A stretch of DNA of 64,000 bases. Origin: Marinomonas primoryensis (lineage in GTDB: Bacteria > Pseudomonadota > Gammaproteobacteria > Pseudomonadales > Marinomonadaceae). The position numbers and the translations under genes are program-made. The notes under the pieces were generated by a model that was given only the letters and a program-made list of their open reading frames with translations, did no database searches and had not been told where the DNA came from. How positions within the stretch are numbered: the stretch's first letter is position 1; each line of letters opens with the position of its first letter. The stretch lies in assembly GCF_013372285.1 (NCBI RefSeq), contig NZ_CP054301.1, positions 1,102,001 through 1,166,000 of the forward strand. The letters run 5' to 3'. Below, piece by piece: positions 38,416 through 48,324 of this stretch.

Positions 38416-39666
38416 ATGACGAAAGGTGACGACAGTACTATTGATTCATCCAATGATAAAACCATTAATAGTATGAATGATAGAGCCGCTGGGGTTGTCA
38501 TGGGAACGGCGGGGAACAGTGCTAATTTACTCGGTTCAACGTTAGGCTTGTCCGGTACTAGGCAGAGTAACCCATATAACCGAGTTACTCCGGGTGAGTT
38601 GCCGGGCATTGAACATCTTTTAGATGTGTCAGTGCCTCCTGAGTCCGGCAGCGTTAGCATAAGTTATATTGATTACTCTGCGACTAAGTTGGAAATGGGA
38701 GAGGTGACTGACCTTGATGAATTTCTAGCCAAGCCTCTGCCAGATTGGATAACGACGAGGTGGATTAATGTCAGCCATCCGCACCCTTATGTGATTAACC
38801 AGTTTCGCCACCATTTTGCGTTTCATACACTAACAGCAGAAGATGTGATGCATATTCCTCAGCGTCCGCGGGTTGAGTTTTTTGATGATCATGTGTTTGT
38901 CGTGCTGCGCATGCTGCAGTTGGTGGAATGCGTACCCGACAATACCTCAGCAGGTGGCGTGTTGGACGCAGAGCAAGTGAGTCTGCTTCTTTACGATAAA
39001 GTGCTCATCACATTTCAGGAAAAGCCGGGAGATGTGTGGCAACCCATTAGAGAGCGCTTGCAAAAAGATAATGTCCGCATCCGTAAAAGCGGCACAGGCT
39101 ATCTGCTTTATGCATTGTTAGATGCGATGGTCGATCATTGTTTTCCTGTATTAGAACAATATGGCGATCTCCTCGAAGAGCTTGAACTGATTACCTTAGA
39201 AAAACCCACACCAGAGGTTTTGCATCGAATTCATGCCGTTAAGCGTGAGCTTTCTTTGTTGCGACGTATTGTTTGGCCAATGCGGGAAGTGGTGGATCAG
39301 TTATACCGTGAAGAAGACGGCCGCATGGGTGAGGTAACTAAACCGTATCTTCGCGATGTCTATGAGCACACTATTCAAATTGTTGAAATCATTGAATCCT
39401 ATCGCGAGATGGTTAGCGGCTTAACCGATCTTTATATGTCCGCGGTGTCCAATCGTATGAACGAAATCATGAAAGTGTTAACCATCATGTCTTCCGTGTT
39501 TATTCCCTTGACCTTTGTTGCTGGTGTTTACGGGATGAACTTTGCTTATATGCCAGAATTGACCCAGCGATGGGCGTATCCCGCTATTTGGTGTGTTTTT
39601 ATCTTACTGACTGTCGGCATGGCGTTTTTCTTCAAACGTCGAGGCTGGCTGGGAGGAGGTCGCTAG
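38416..39666 (+). CDS. corA: CorA/ZntB-family divalent metal transporter
   Basis: Inner-membrane channel of 416 aa for Mg2+, Co2+ or Zn2+. The large cytoplasmic domain (about 85-350) contains HFAFHTLTAEDVMHIPQRPRVEFFDDHVFVVLRML. Two C-terminal helices (about 354-378 and 386-408) are joined by YGMNFAYMPEL, the GMN signature. A Ser/Asn-rich N-terminal 65-residue extension is unusual. MPEL after GMN is CorA-like; ZntB members usually read GMN(F)GGIP, so Mg2+/Co2+ is more likely than Zn2+. RBS AAGGAG. Confidence 0.92.
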   Translation: MTKGDDSTIDSSNDKTINSMNDRAAGVVMGTAGNSANLLGSTLGLSGTRQSNPYNRVTPGELPGIEHLLDVSVPPESGSVSISYIDYSATKLEMGEVTDLDEFLAKPLPDWITTRWINVSHPHPYVINQFRHHFAFHTLTAEDVMHIPQRPRVEFFDDHVFVVLRMLQLVECVPDNTSAGGVLDAEQVSLLLYDKVLITFQEKPGDVWQPIRERLQKDNVRIRKSGTGYLLYALLDAMVDHCFPVLEQYGDLLEELELITLEKPTPEVLHRIHAVKRELSLLRRIVWPMREVVDQLYREEDGRMGEVTKPYLRDVYEHTIQIVEIIESYREMVSGLTDLYMSAVSNRMNEIMKVLTIMSSVFIPLTFVAGVYGMNFAYMPELTQRWAYPAIWCVFILLTVGMAFFFKRRGWLGGGR

Positions 39667-39929
39667 GTTCTCTATCACTCTCCATTAATAGAGAAAGTCG
39701 ATAGAGGGTGGCGTTTTCAGTAAAACATAGTATTTCGTTCATCGTGTCCATTGTCTAATGAGCGAGATACATGGCTCTCAAATGTTTACGAGACAAGGGA
39801 CTGAAAACCAAACTGGCGTTTGGTTGACAAAAATGCGGTTGAAGTCCCAAAGATGTTTTGTTGTAAGTCTGAACTGGCTTGACTCGAAGAGTATCTCGTT
39901 ATGAAATTAGATATGGGTTGAAAAGTGTT

Positions 39930-42365
39930 TTATTTTAGCAATCGTACTATCTGTGTATTTTTTGCTTTGGTTGCCTCATCCTTTGCGCTCCAGCCCTTGT
40001 GATTTCTAATGTTAATTGATGCATTAGTGGCCAGAAGTGCTTTTAATACTTCTATTTGGTTATTGGCTGCTGCAAAGTGTAAGGCTGTTGAACCCTCTCG
40101 TGTGCGTAGGTTTACGTTTGCTCCATTTTTGATTAAGAGCGTTGCAATTTTTGCCTGTAAAGCGTCGCCCCCATAACTATGGTTGTTTGCTGTTAAATGA
40201 AGGGCTGCCCAGCCGTCGCTATTTTTAATATTAAGATCACTTGATAATGGAAGAGCCTGCTTAATAATGTCTATTTTTCCAAGGTAAACCGCTAACATTA
40301 CAGGAGTCCAGCCATTGTTATCGGTAAGATCTACACTGGCTCTGGCGTTTAGTAGGGTGGTAGCTACTAATGGATATTCATTTCCTATTGCTACACTTAA
40401 TGCGGTTTCACCAGTATTAATTTTACTGTTTAAATCTGCCCCAGCGGCAATAAGTACATCGGCTATTTTTGCTAGGGTTTTGTCACCACCTTTACTTTCT
40501 GAGTAAGCTGTAAAGTGAAGGGCTGTCCAGCCATTTTCTTGTTTTAGATCTAGGTTTTGAGGAAGTTTAGCAAGTTTTTTTACAATGGGCAGGTTGCCAT
40601 TTTGTACTGCTACCATGAGTGGTGTCATGTTCTTGTTGTTTCTAAGTGATGGCGCTGCTTTTGCTTTGATAAGTACTTGAGTAACAAACTGATAATTACG
40701 CTCTATGGCAAGATGTAACGCTGATGACTTATCGTTGGTTTGAATATTTATGTCTGCTCCTGCGTTAATCAATAAACGCGCGATTACTGCTTGTTTCTCA
40801 TCGCTTCTCAATATTTCGTTTTCAAATAAGAAGTGAAACGCCGTCCAACCATTATTATCTTTAGCGTCTAAATTTTGAGGAAGGACTATGATATTTTTAA
40901 TAAGGCTTATATCCCCTCCACGAACGGCATGCATTAATGGCGATTGTCCATTCTTATCCTTTAAAGTGATATCGGCTCCGTTATCTATTAACGCTTGAGA
41001 AGTGTATTGGGCACTATTTTTAATTGCTAAATGTAAAGGGGTAAATCCATTTCTATTTTGAAGGTTGATATTAGCACCTGACTGTATGAGGAAGTCTACG
41101 ATTTCGTTTTGTAGTAAATCTTCTTTTTTACTTAGTCTGTAGCTTATAAAGTGCAAGGCGCTCCAGCCATAATTGTCTTGAGTGTTTACAGTCTCTGAGG
41201 TGGTGAGTTTTTTGAGTATATCTAGGTTTTCAGTTTGCACAGCAGTCATTAATGCTGTTTTTCCTGTTTCATCTTTGATCGATATGTCTGTATTTTCAGT
41301 CAGTAGAACGTCTGCAACTCTCTGTCGGTGGTTTGATATAGCTTTATCTAATGTTGTTTTTTCTTGAGGGCCTAGTATGTTGATATTAGCACCTGCTTTT
41401 ATGAGGAGTATGGCTATATTTGCTTGAAGAGCGTCACCTCCACTGCTGTCTGGATGGGTTGTTAGGTGCAGTGCTGACCAGTTATTTTCGTCTTTATAGT
41501 TTAGATTTTCCGATCGTTTTAATTGATCCTTGACTCGTTGTATATTGCCGCTATAGATGGCATTCATTAAAGGAGAGAACGACTCTTTATTAAGTGCGTT
41601 TGTACTCTCAGTTGCATCAATTAGGTTCTTTGCAACGAGGGGGCGTTTATTGGATATAGCAGTATTTAATATATTTTTGTTGTATGAAATAGGTATGATT
41701 GCGCCCGATTTAACAAGTATTCTAGCAATCTCTGCTAGCTGCTCATCACTACCTTTACTTTCTCCTAAAGCTGTAAAATCAAGAGCAGATTGACCTTTTT
41801 TATTTCGGAAATTAATGTTTTGTGGCTTTTCCAATATGTTATTAACGATATCTGGATTCGCCATTTTTACAGCAAACATTAACGGAGTGTATCCATTATA
41901 TTCGATATTAACATCAGCGTTTGATGCTAATATTTCTTTTACACTTAAAGGTTTTTTGTCTAAAATAGCGGACACTAAAGGTGTAATTCCGTCTTTCATT
42001 CTGATATTAATATCAGCTCCTGAGTTGACGAGAAGAGCGATTATTTTAGCTTGCTCTCTATCTGCGCTGGTATTTTTTTTGGCATTGATATAATACAAAG
42101 GAGGAAGCCCAAAATTATTATTTATATTTGGCTTTGCTCCTCGATCTAAAAGGTATTTCACTTCAGATATTGAATTGTTTTGTACTGATATATGTAGCAA
42201 CGTATCTGATTTACTATTGACGCTACTGTTAATGTTCATTCCATCATCTAGACGATTTTTTACTCCTTCGAAATAGGCTGTATGATGTGGAAAAATAGAA
42301 CAGCCAGTTATAAATATCATCAAAAATAGTAATGTTAAAAACTTCCGTATTAAGTTATTGTCCAT
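39930..42365 (-). CDS. Giant ankyrin-repeat lipoprotein next to the T6SS
   Basis: An 811-aa protein with a lipoprotein signal (FLMIFITGC, lipobox Cys about residue 22), then about 21-23 ankyrin repeats. From about residue 84 to the end they form seven higher-order units of about 105-106 residues, each with three ankyrins: a TPLM-AV type, an NGW-ALH type carrying a Ser/Gly/Asp insert, and a TAL-AI type. Surface or periplasmic lipid anchoring is inferred from the lipobox. Ankyrins bind other proteins. It is divergent from the Sel1-like gene and the T6SS; a role as immunity, effector-handling or membrane scaffold is speculative. GC is low. Confidence 0.88.
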   Translation of the reverse strand: MDNNLIRKFLTLLFLMIFITGCSIFPHHTAYFEGVKNRLDDGMNINSSVNSKSDTLLHISVQNNSISEVKYLLDRGAKPNINNNFGLPPLYYINAKKNTSADREQAKIIALLVNSGADINIRMKDGITPLVSAILDKKPLSVKEILASNADVNIEYNGYTPLMFAVKMANPDIVNNILEKPQNINFRNKKGQSALDFTALGESKGSDEQLAEIARILVKSGAIIPISYNKNILNTAISNKRPLVAKNLIDATESTNALNKESFSPLMNAIYSGNIQRVKDQLKRSENLNYKDENNWSALHLTTHPDSSGGDALQANIAILLIKAGANINILGPQEKTTLDKAISNHRQRVADVLLTENTDISIKDETGKTALMTAVQTENLDILKKLTTSETVNTQDNYGWSALHFISYRLSKKEDLLQNEIVDFLIQSGANINLQNRNGFTPLHLAIKNSAQYTSQALIDNGADITLKDKNGQSPLMHAVRGGDISLIKNIIVLPQNLDAKDNNGWTAFHFLFENEILRSDEKQAVIARLLINAGADINIQTNDKSSALHLAIERNYQFVTQVLIKAKAAPSLRNNKNMTPLMVAVQNGNLPIVKKLAKLPQNLDLKQENGWTALHFTAYSESKGGDKTLAKIADVLIAAGADLNSKINTGETALSVAIGNEYPLVATTLLNARASVDLTDNNGWTPVMLAVYLGKIDIIKQALPLSSDLNIKNSDGWAALHLTANNHSYGGDALQAKIATLLIKNGANVNLRTREGSTALHFAAANNQIEVLKALLATNASINIRNHKGWSAKDEATKAKNTQIVRLLK

Positions 42366-42912
42366 TTAATTTACACCTTTTTATAGAATCTTTATCTTGA
42401 TATTAAGAATTGATTATACCTACAGTCGAGTGGGTTCTGTACAGAAAAAAATGATGTGTCTGAATTATGCGTCTCAAAAAAAATGTATTTTTTGAGAATT
42501 TATTACCTATAAATCAGTCAATAAAAACACTTCATCAACAAAAAAATATATGTTCACTGTTGATTTTTTTTCTAAGAAGGTGTAATTTTCGCCTTCTTGG
42601 TCAGTAAGAATTGAGTTTGCAACGGATTGCATTAGAAATTATAGCAAAAGGATTTTTGTGAAAGTCAGAGAATTTAAGCAAGATTTTTCTTGTCGGCATC
42701 TTGCTAAAGCCACACGACATACATCACTTTCCACGCACGCATTCGATTTGTTTTTAGCACATTTTAATGGGCTTCTACTTGATTTTTTCCATCTTAAGTC
42801 GATTTACGTCTCATTCTGCATAGAAAATGTTTTTCCATTTTCTACTATAGCTCTGTGCAACATTTTCTACTTTCGCGAGGGAGCTAGTAACAAATCTAGC
42901 TTTTTATTTTAA
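42366..42912. other. 547-base divergent intergenic region with hairpins
   Basis: No convincing gene; an 84-codon GTG ORF at 42658-42912 lacks protein-like composition. Two stem-loops are visible: a 10-bp one at 42472-42497 (TCTCAAAAAA with its complement) and a 9-bp one with a wobble pair at 42574-42598 (AAGAAGG with CCTTCTT). A 12-bp palindrome TTCTGTACAGAA is at 42435-42446. Both divergent promoters must be here. I could not find a -24/-12 promoter. Confidence 0.55.
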
Positions 42913-43947
42913 GTGAAAGCACACACTTTTCTAATTCTTCTTCCTTCTATGTTTTTTGTCTTCATAGGATTTTTTACTCCTAACGAGGCACTTTCAAAGC
43001 CCTTTATTGGTGATCATACCTCTATTGATCAAGTGTATGAGAATGGCAGGCTTCTTCGAGCTCAGTTTAAGAATAGAGAGGCCAGAGAGTATTTGAAGTA
43101 TTCGATGAAAAAAGGCTCGGCGAAAGGGTTTTATCTATATGCCATTGAGCTTAAAGGCTATAACCAAACTGTTCGTACCGATAGTAATGTATATGACTAT
43201 ATATCTCGAGCTGCTGAGTTAGGTGATAAGCAAGCCGTTAGATATTTGGCATTAGGAGAATTAAGCGAGGATGTTTCATTTTTTTGGAAAGATAAATATT
43301 TTGAATTACTTAACCAGTTAGTCAATGAAGATAAAGGGCAGGCATTTTTTGAATTTTATCTTTTTTATCAACATTCAGATTTAGAACTTGCTAAAGACTA
43401 TCTAAAAAAATCCGTGGCGCTTATGCACCCTGTTGCATTAATGGTGCAAGGGGATCTAATCATGCAGGGAGATGGCCCCTATTGGTTTTCATTTACAAGA
43501 AAAAAAGCATCAATTGAGACTTATAAACAAGCAGCCGAAACCTATTACCTTCCTGCAATAAAAAAATTTATTAATATCCTTGATGAAATAGGAGATGAAG
43601 ATCAAGCGTTCGAGTGGCTTCTTAAAGCTGCCGGATTGGGAGATCTCTCATCCATTGCTTTGGTGGCTAGGACTCTATCGGGGAAAAGGGGTGTCCATAA
43701 ATATGCACCTCTTAGTCTATCTCAAGCCAAAGCATATTATGACATATACATTGATATTGCAGGCCAGGATAAGTTTTCTGCTCTATATAAAAGTATGCTG
43801 GCTGAGCAGTATGACTTAGTTAATAAAATGAGTGATGAGCAGCTAAAGGAAGCAGATCAAAATATTATAAAAATCAAAGAAAACGTTAAGTATTTTTATT
43901 CATCAGACATTTTTTGGTTTGATGATGGGTACTTATATAGTTTATGA
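42913..43947 (+). CDS. Secreted Sel1-like repeat protein upstream of T6SS
   Basis: A 344-aa protein with a signal peptide (about 1-29, ending EALSK). Sel1/TPR-like units with the A-x-x-Y pattern are visible (AREYLKYSMKKGSAKGFYLYAIEL, YISRAAELGDKQAVRYLAL, AKDYLKKSVALMHPVALMVQGDL, AFEWLLKAAGLGDLSSIALVART). Sel1 proteins scaffold protein contacts; some sit near T6SS or surface-polymer genes. The GTG start at 42913 has no clear RBS; an ATG at 42949 is possible but would cut the signal peptide. It is not a core T6SS gene; its function is unknown. Confidence 0.8.
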   Translation: MKAHTFLILLPSMFFVFIGFFTPNEALSKPFIGDHTSIDQVYENGRLLRAQFKNREAREYLKYSMKKGSAKGFYLYAIELKGYNQTVRTDSNVYDYISRAAELGDKQAVRYLALGELSEDVSFFWKDKYFELLNQLVNEDKGQAFFEFYLFYQHSDLELAKDYLKKSVALMHPVALMVQGDLIMQGDGPYWFSFTRKKASIETYKQAAETYYLPAIKKFINILDEIGDEDQAFEWLLKAAGLGDLSSIALVARTLSGKRGVHKYAPLSLSQAKAYYDIYIDIAGQDKFSALYKSMLAEQYDLVNKMSDEQLKEADQNIIKIKENVKYFYSSDIFWFDDGYLYSL

Positions 43948-44078
43948 GTGTTAATTTTTATTGATGTGTTTAGAACCAGTTTTGTCTTTTTTATGTGAGT
44001 GTGTTTCATCTATTTAGCTTTCGTAATAGAAAAATTATCTAGATGAGTTTTTATAATGAGTTAGGACGGAGATGACGT

Positions 44079-44600
44079 ATGTCAAAAGAAGGAAGTGTTG
44101 CACCGAAAGAGCGAATTAATATTAAGTATGTTCCTGCGACTGGTGATGCTCAGGCTGAAGTTGAACTACCACTTAAAACGCTTGTTGTTGGTGATTTTAA
44201 GGGACATACCGAAGAGACGCCACTTGAAGAGAGAAAAAGCATTTCTATCGATAAAAACAACTTTGAATCGGTTATGCGTGAAAGTAATTTACGTTTAAAA
44301 ACGGCTGTAAGTAATAAGTTGGAAGACGAAGAGGGTGGTGAGTTAGCTGTTGAGCTTGAATTCAATGGTATTGCTGATTTTTCACCAGACTCAATCGCTT
44401 CACAAGTCCCTGAACTTAAAAAGCTTATCGAGCTTAGAGAGGCGTTAGTCGCCTTGAAAGGGCCTTTGGGGAATATTGCTGAGTTTAGAAAAAGTCTCCA
44501 AGGACTGATTACCTCTGATGAAAGTCGAGAACAATTATTGGCAGAGTTAAGCCTTATAAATGAAAGCAATTCAGATGAAGCTTCACATCCATCTGAATAA
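44079..44600 (+). CDS. tssB: T6SS sheath small subunit TssB
   Basis: Contractile sheath protein (VipA), 173 aa, forming the heterodimer with TssC around the Hcp tube. Family motifs: KERINIKYVPATGDAQAEVELPLKTLVVGDF and LEERKSISIDKNNFESVMRESNLRL, then ELEFNGIADFSPDSIASQVPEL. First gene of the core cluster, with RBS GGACGGAGATG. No sigma-54 promoter is obvious upstream, so the driver may be the promoter before the Sel1-like gene or a sigma-70 promoter. Confidence 0.96.
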   Translation: MSKEGSVAPKERINIKYVPATGDAQAEVELPLKTLVVGDFKGHTEETPLEERKSISIDKNNFESVMRESNLRLKTAVSNKLEDEEGGELAVELEFNGIADFSPDSIASQVPELKKLIELREALVALKGPLGNIAEFRKSLQGLITSDESREQLLAELSLINESNSDEASHPSE

Positions 44601-44630
44601 TAGTTTGAGAACCTACTACAGGGAATATGT

Positions 44631-46112
44631 ATGTCTACAAATGATGTTATAACGGAAGGGCTTGCTAGTGAGCAAGGTAGTAGTAACTTACTCGACGAAA
44701 TTATGGCTCAAACGCGTATCGCGCCTAATGAGGTTGGGTATGACGTAGCTAAAAAAGGCGTTGCTGCTTTTATTGAAAATTTACTGCGTTCAAATCAGAC
44801 TGAAGAGCCTGTTAACAAGGCTTTAGTAGATCAAATGCTTGTCGAGTTAGATCGTAAAATTAGTGCGCAAATGAATGAAATACTTCATGACGAGTCTGTT
44901 CAGAAAATGGAGTCATCATGGCGCGGCTTGAAATTATTGGTTGATAGAACCGATTTCAGAGAGAACAACAAAATTGACATTATTCATGTCACAAAAGAAG
45001 AGTTGTTAGAAGATTTTGAGTTTGCACCAGAAACAACGCAAAGCGGTTTGTATAAGCATGTTTATTCTTCCGGTTATGGTCAGTTTGGTGGTGAGCCTAC
45101 AGGCGCGATTATCGGTAATTATGCTTTTACGCCGTCTACACCTGATATGAAATTGTTGCAGTATATGGGGGCGCTAGGTGCAATGTCTCATGCACCATTT
45201 ATTTCAAGTGTTGGCCCTGAATTTTTTGGCATCGATTCTTTTGAAGAACTGCCTAATTTAAAAGATTTGAGCTCTATTTTTGAAGGGCCAAAATATACGA
45301 AATGGCGTTCACTTCGTGACTCTGAAGATGCTCGATATATTGGTTTAACGGCCCCTCGGTTCTTACTACGAGTTCCATATGATCCAATTGAAAATCCAAT
45401 AAAATCATTTAATTACCAAGAAAATGTAAGTCAATCACACAGTAATTACCTTTGGGGGAATACTGCATTTGCATTTGCTTCACGTTTAACAGATAGCTTT
45501 GCCAAATATCGTTGGTGTCCAAATATCATAGGTCCTCAAAGTGGCGGCGCGGTAGAAGATTTACCTGTACATGTTTTTGAATCAATGGGAGAGCTTCAGG
45601 CCAAAATTCCTACAGAAGTCTTAGTGACGGACAGAAAAGAGTTTGAACTTGCTGAAGAGGGTTTTATTGCTCTTACGATGAGAAAAGGCAGTGATAATGC
45701 GGCCTTCTTTTCCGCGAATTCGGTTCAGAAGCCTAAAATATTTCCTAATACTAAAGAAGGTAAAGAGGCAGAAACTAATTATCGTCTGAGCACACAGCTT
45801 CCTTATATGATGATTATTAATCGACTCGCTCATTACGTGAAGGTATTGCAACGCGAACAAATTGGTGCATGGAAAGAGCGTCAAGATCTTGAACGTGAAT
45901 TAAATGGTTGGATTAAACAATATGTTGCTGACCAAGAGAATCCACCCGCTGACGTTCGTAGTCGTCGTCCGCTTCGTGGGGCAAAAATTGAAGTGTCAGA
46001 TGTTGAGGGGAATCCAGGTTGGTATCAAGTTTCTTTATCTGTTCGTCCACACTTTAAATATATGGGGGCTAACTTCGAACTTTCACTTGTTGGCCGCTTA
46101 GACCAAGCATAA
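44631..46112 (+). CDS. tssC: T6SS sheath large subunit TssC
   Basis: Sheath large subunit (VipB), 493 aa. The motifs LDRKISAQMNEILHDESVQKMESSWRGL, SGYGQFGGEPTGAIIGNYAF, GAMSHAPFISSVGPEFFG, WRSLRDSEDARYIGLTAPRFLLRVPYD and the C-terminal VRPHFKYMGANFELSLVGRLD are all present. It gives the contractile force that drives Hcp-VgrG through the baseplate. Thirty bases separate it from tssB. Confidence 0.97.
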   Translation: MSTNDVITEGLASEQGSSNLLDEIMAQTRIAPNEVGYDVAKKGVAAFIENLLRSNQTEEPVNKALVDQMLVELDRKISAQMNEILHDESVQKMESSWRGLKLLVDRTDFRENNKIDIIHVTKEELLEDFEFAPETTQSGLYKHVYSSGYGQFGGEPTGAIIGNYAFTPSTPDMKLLQYMGALGAMSHAPFISSVGPEFFGIDSFEELPNLKDLSSIFEGPKYTKWRSLRDSEDARYIGLTAPRFLLRVPYDPIENPIKSFNYQENVSQSHSNYLWGNTAFAFASRLTDSFAKYRWCPNIIGPQSGGAVEDLPVHVFESMGELQAKIPTEVLVTDRKEFELAEEGFIALTMRKGSDNAAFFSANSVQKPKIFPNTKEGKEAETNYRLSTQLPYMMIINRLAHYVKVLQREQIGAWKERQDLERELNGWIKQYVADQENPPADVRSRRPLRGAKIEVSDVEGNPGWYQVSLSVRPHFKYMGANFELSLVGRLDQA

Positions 46113-46114
46113 CT

Positions 46115-46552
46115 ATGACTTATCTTGCAGATGAAGGCGTTGCATTTGGTATTGGCTTTTTAGAGCGTTTAGATATCAATGCGAAACCTATTTCTTTGTC
46201 TCAGGGGCCGGATTCAATAGATGTTCTCAACTCGATAAAATCGAATGTTGCGAACATCTTGAATTCTAGATTAGGAGAGGCTCAGTCCGCTCCTAATCTA
46301 GGTCTTATTGATTTTAATGATGCATCTTTAGGAACAATGGACCTCTCTTTGAGGGTTAAGCTGGCGGTCAATAGTTGCTTGAGTGTATATGAACCAAGAT
46401 TATGTAATCTGCAAATTCAAACCGTCACTGATCCGAGTAATCCGCTGAGCTTATGCTTTCAAATAGATGCAGATATTAATAGTTCTGCACTTCATGAGAA
46501 GGTCAAAATCAGTTTGATTCTGGGTAATGATCGTAAATATAGAGTGTATTAG
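46115..46552 (+). CDS. tssE: T6SS baseplate protein TssE (gp25-like)
   Basis: A 145-aa baseplate wedge protein resembling phage T4 gp25. It contains FLERLDINAKPISLSQGPDSIDVLNSIKSNVANILNSRLGEAQSAPNLGLIDFND, typical of TssE, and ends with SLILGNDRKYRVY. It starts the sheath on the baseplate. Two bases after the tssC stop, and two bases before tssF. Confidence 0.94.
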   Translation: MTYLADEGVAFGIGFLERLDINAKPISLSQGPDSIDVLNSIKSNVANILNSRLGEAQSAPNLGLIDFNDASLGTMDLSLRVKLAVNSCLSVYEPRLCNLQIQTVTDPSNPLSLCFQIDADINSSALHEKVKISLILGNDRKYRVY

Positions 46553-46554
46553 TA

Positions 46555-48324
46555 GTGAGCCAAGAGAAATACTTTAGAGAAGAGTTGGCGTTTCTGCGTG
46601 AGCAAGGGAAGCAGTTCACTGAAATTCATCCACAGCTCTCTCGTTTTTTACATGGGCGAAATACCGATCCTGATGTTGAACGATTGTTAGAGGGCTTTGC
46701 TTTTTTAACAGGGCGTTTAAGAGAAAAAATAGAAGACGAGTTTCCAGAACTCACGCACTCTATTATTAATATGCTGTGGCCTAATTATTTAAGGCCTGTT
46801 CCTAGTATGAGCATTGTTAAATTTTTTCCTGAAGAGAGCATCAGTGTAAAGCATGTTATTAGTTCTGGTACTCAGCTAGATAGTCGTCCAGCATTTGGAA
46901 CGACTTGTCATTTCAAAACATGTCGAGATGTTTCTATTTATCCAATTGAGTGTGAAAGTGTTTCCGCGCACCATACAAGAGAAGCCAGTACTGTTGATTT
47001 GATAATGTCGATGGATGGCGAATTAACAATTGATGATATTAAGCTAGATACATTAAGATTTTATATTGGTGGCGATAAATATAGCTCAGAGATGCTGTAT
47101 CTATGGCTTAACCATTACTTAGAAAGTGTTACTTTAGATGTTGATGGCGTAGAGTTTAGATTGCCTAAAAATTGCTTCTCTCTCGTTGGTTTTAATGAAG
47201 GCGATGCTTTATTACCCTATCCTAAAAATGTATATGATGGATATAGGATTCTTCAAGAATATTTAACCTTTCCAGAAGCTTTCTATTTCTTTGATATGAA
47301 AGGTGTTGATAATGTTTTACCTAGAGATACTACAGGTGTTTTTACTATTCGAATGATATTTAATAAAACATTTCAAGCGGGTATGAAAATTAAAAGTGAA
47401 ATGTTTCAATTGTATTGTACGCCAGTCGTCAATTTATTTGAACACGATGCAGACCCTATTGATTTAACTGGGCGTAAGACAGAATATAGAATTTTTCCAT
47501 CTAGTAGTACCCCAGAACATTACGAGATTTTTAATATAAATGAAGTAGCTGGTTGGCAGAATAGCACGAATGTGGACTCACGTATTCGTGGTGGAAAGCG
47601 TATTTACTCATCATTTGAAAGCTTTCAGCATGAAGTAGAAAGAGTAAGAAACCGTGAAGCTCTTTATTATCGAGCTAGAGTGAAAGACAGTATAAGAAAA
47701 GATGGGTTTGATAATTTCATTTCTTTTATTCGTGGAGATGAAGTATCAGCTTATAATTTTGATGAATCTGTATCAATTAAATTGACTTGTACTAATCGTC
47801 AATTACCTGTTGAACTGGGAGTTGGTGATATTTGTGTCGCAACAGACAGCTCTCCAACTTTTGCTAGTTTTGAAAATATTACGATACCTTCTCAACCCCT
47901 ACGACCCGTTTTAGACGGTAGTTTGCTTTGGACTCTCATTTCAAATTTATCACTGAATTACTTATCCCTTCTATCAAAAGACGCATTATGTTCGGTTCTT
48001 AGAGCATATGATTTTAAAGCCCTTGTGGATCGTCAAGCAGAAAGAGTTTCAAGGCTAAGATTAAACGGAATTTTAAATATTGAATCAATGCCAACAGACA
48101 GATTGATTTATGGAATGCCAATCAGGGGGCTGAAATCAACAATTACCTTAGATCAAGAGGCGTTTGGATCGGAAGGGGAGTTGTTCTTGTTTGGTACAGT
48201 TCTTAGTAAGTTTTTTTCATTGTATGCAAGTATCAATTCTTTTCATGAGTTGATTGTTATTAATTCGACTAATAAAGAGGAGTATTCGTGGGGGATCCAG
48301 GAAGGGATGCAGCCGTTAATATAA
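46555..48324 (+). CDS. tssF: T6SS baseplate protein TssF
   Basis: Baseplate wedge component of 589 aa. Start GTG. N-terminus YFREELAFLREQGKQFTEIHPQLSRFLHGRNTDPDVERLLEGFAFLTGRLREKIEDEFPEL is the TssF hallmark, followed by MLWPNYLRPVPSMSIVKF. It works with TssG, TssE and TssK to build the baseplate. Its end overlaps tssG by 37 bases, consistent with coupled translation of wedge partners. Confidence 0.96.
   Translation: MSQEKYFREELAFLREQGKQFTEIHPQLSRFLHGRNTDPDVERLLEGFAFLTGRLREKIEDEFPELTHSIINMLWPNYLRPVPSMSIVKFFPEESISVKHVISSGTQLDSRPAFGTTCHFKTCRDVSIYPIECESVSAHHTREASTVDLIMSMDGELTIDDIKLDTLRFYIGGDKYSSEMLYLWLNHYLESVTLDVDGVEFRLPKNCFSLVGFNEGDALLPYPKNVYDGYRILQEYLTFPEAFYFFDMKGVDNVLPRDTTGVFTIRMIFNKTFQAGMKIKSEMFQLYCTPVVNLFEHDADPIDLTGRKTEYRIFPSSSTPEHYEIFNINEVAGWQNSTNVDSRIRGGKRIYSSFESFQHEVERVRNREALYYRARVKDSIRKDGFDNFISFIRGDEVSAYNFDESVSIKLTCTNRQLPVELGVGDICVATDSSPTFASFENITIPSQPLRPVLDGSLLWTLISNLSLNYLSLLSKDALCSVLRAYDFKALVDRQAERVSRLRLNGILNIESMPTDRLIYGMPIRGLKSTITLDQEAFGSEGELFLFGTVLSKFFSLYASINSFHELIVINSTNKEEYSWGIQEGMQPLI

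Noticed and set aside
42658..42912. An 84-codon GTG ORF before the Sel1-like gene
   Set aside because: No RBS, Phe/Ser-rich peptide without domain pattern, and it lies in a probable promoter region.
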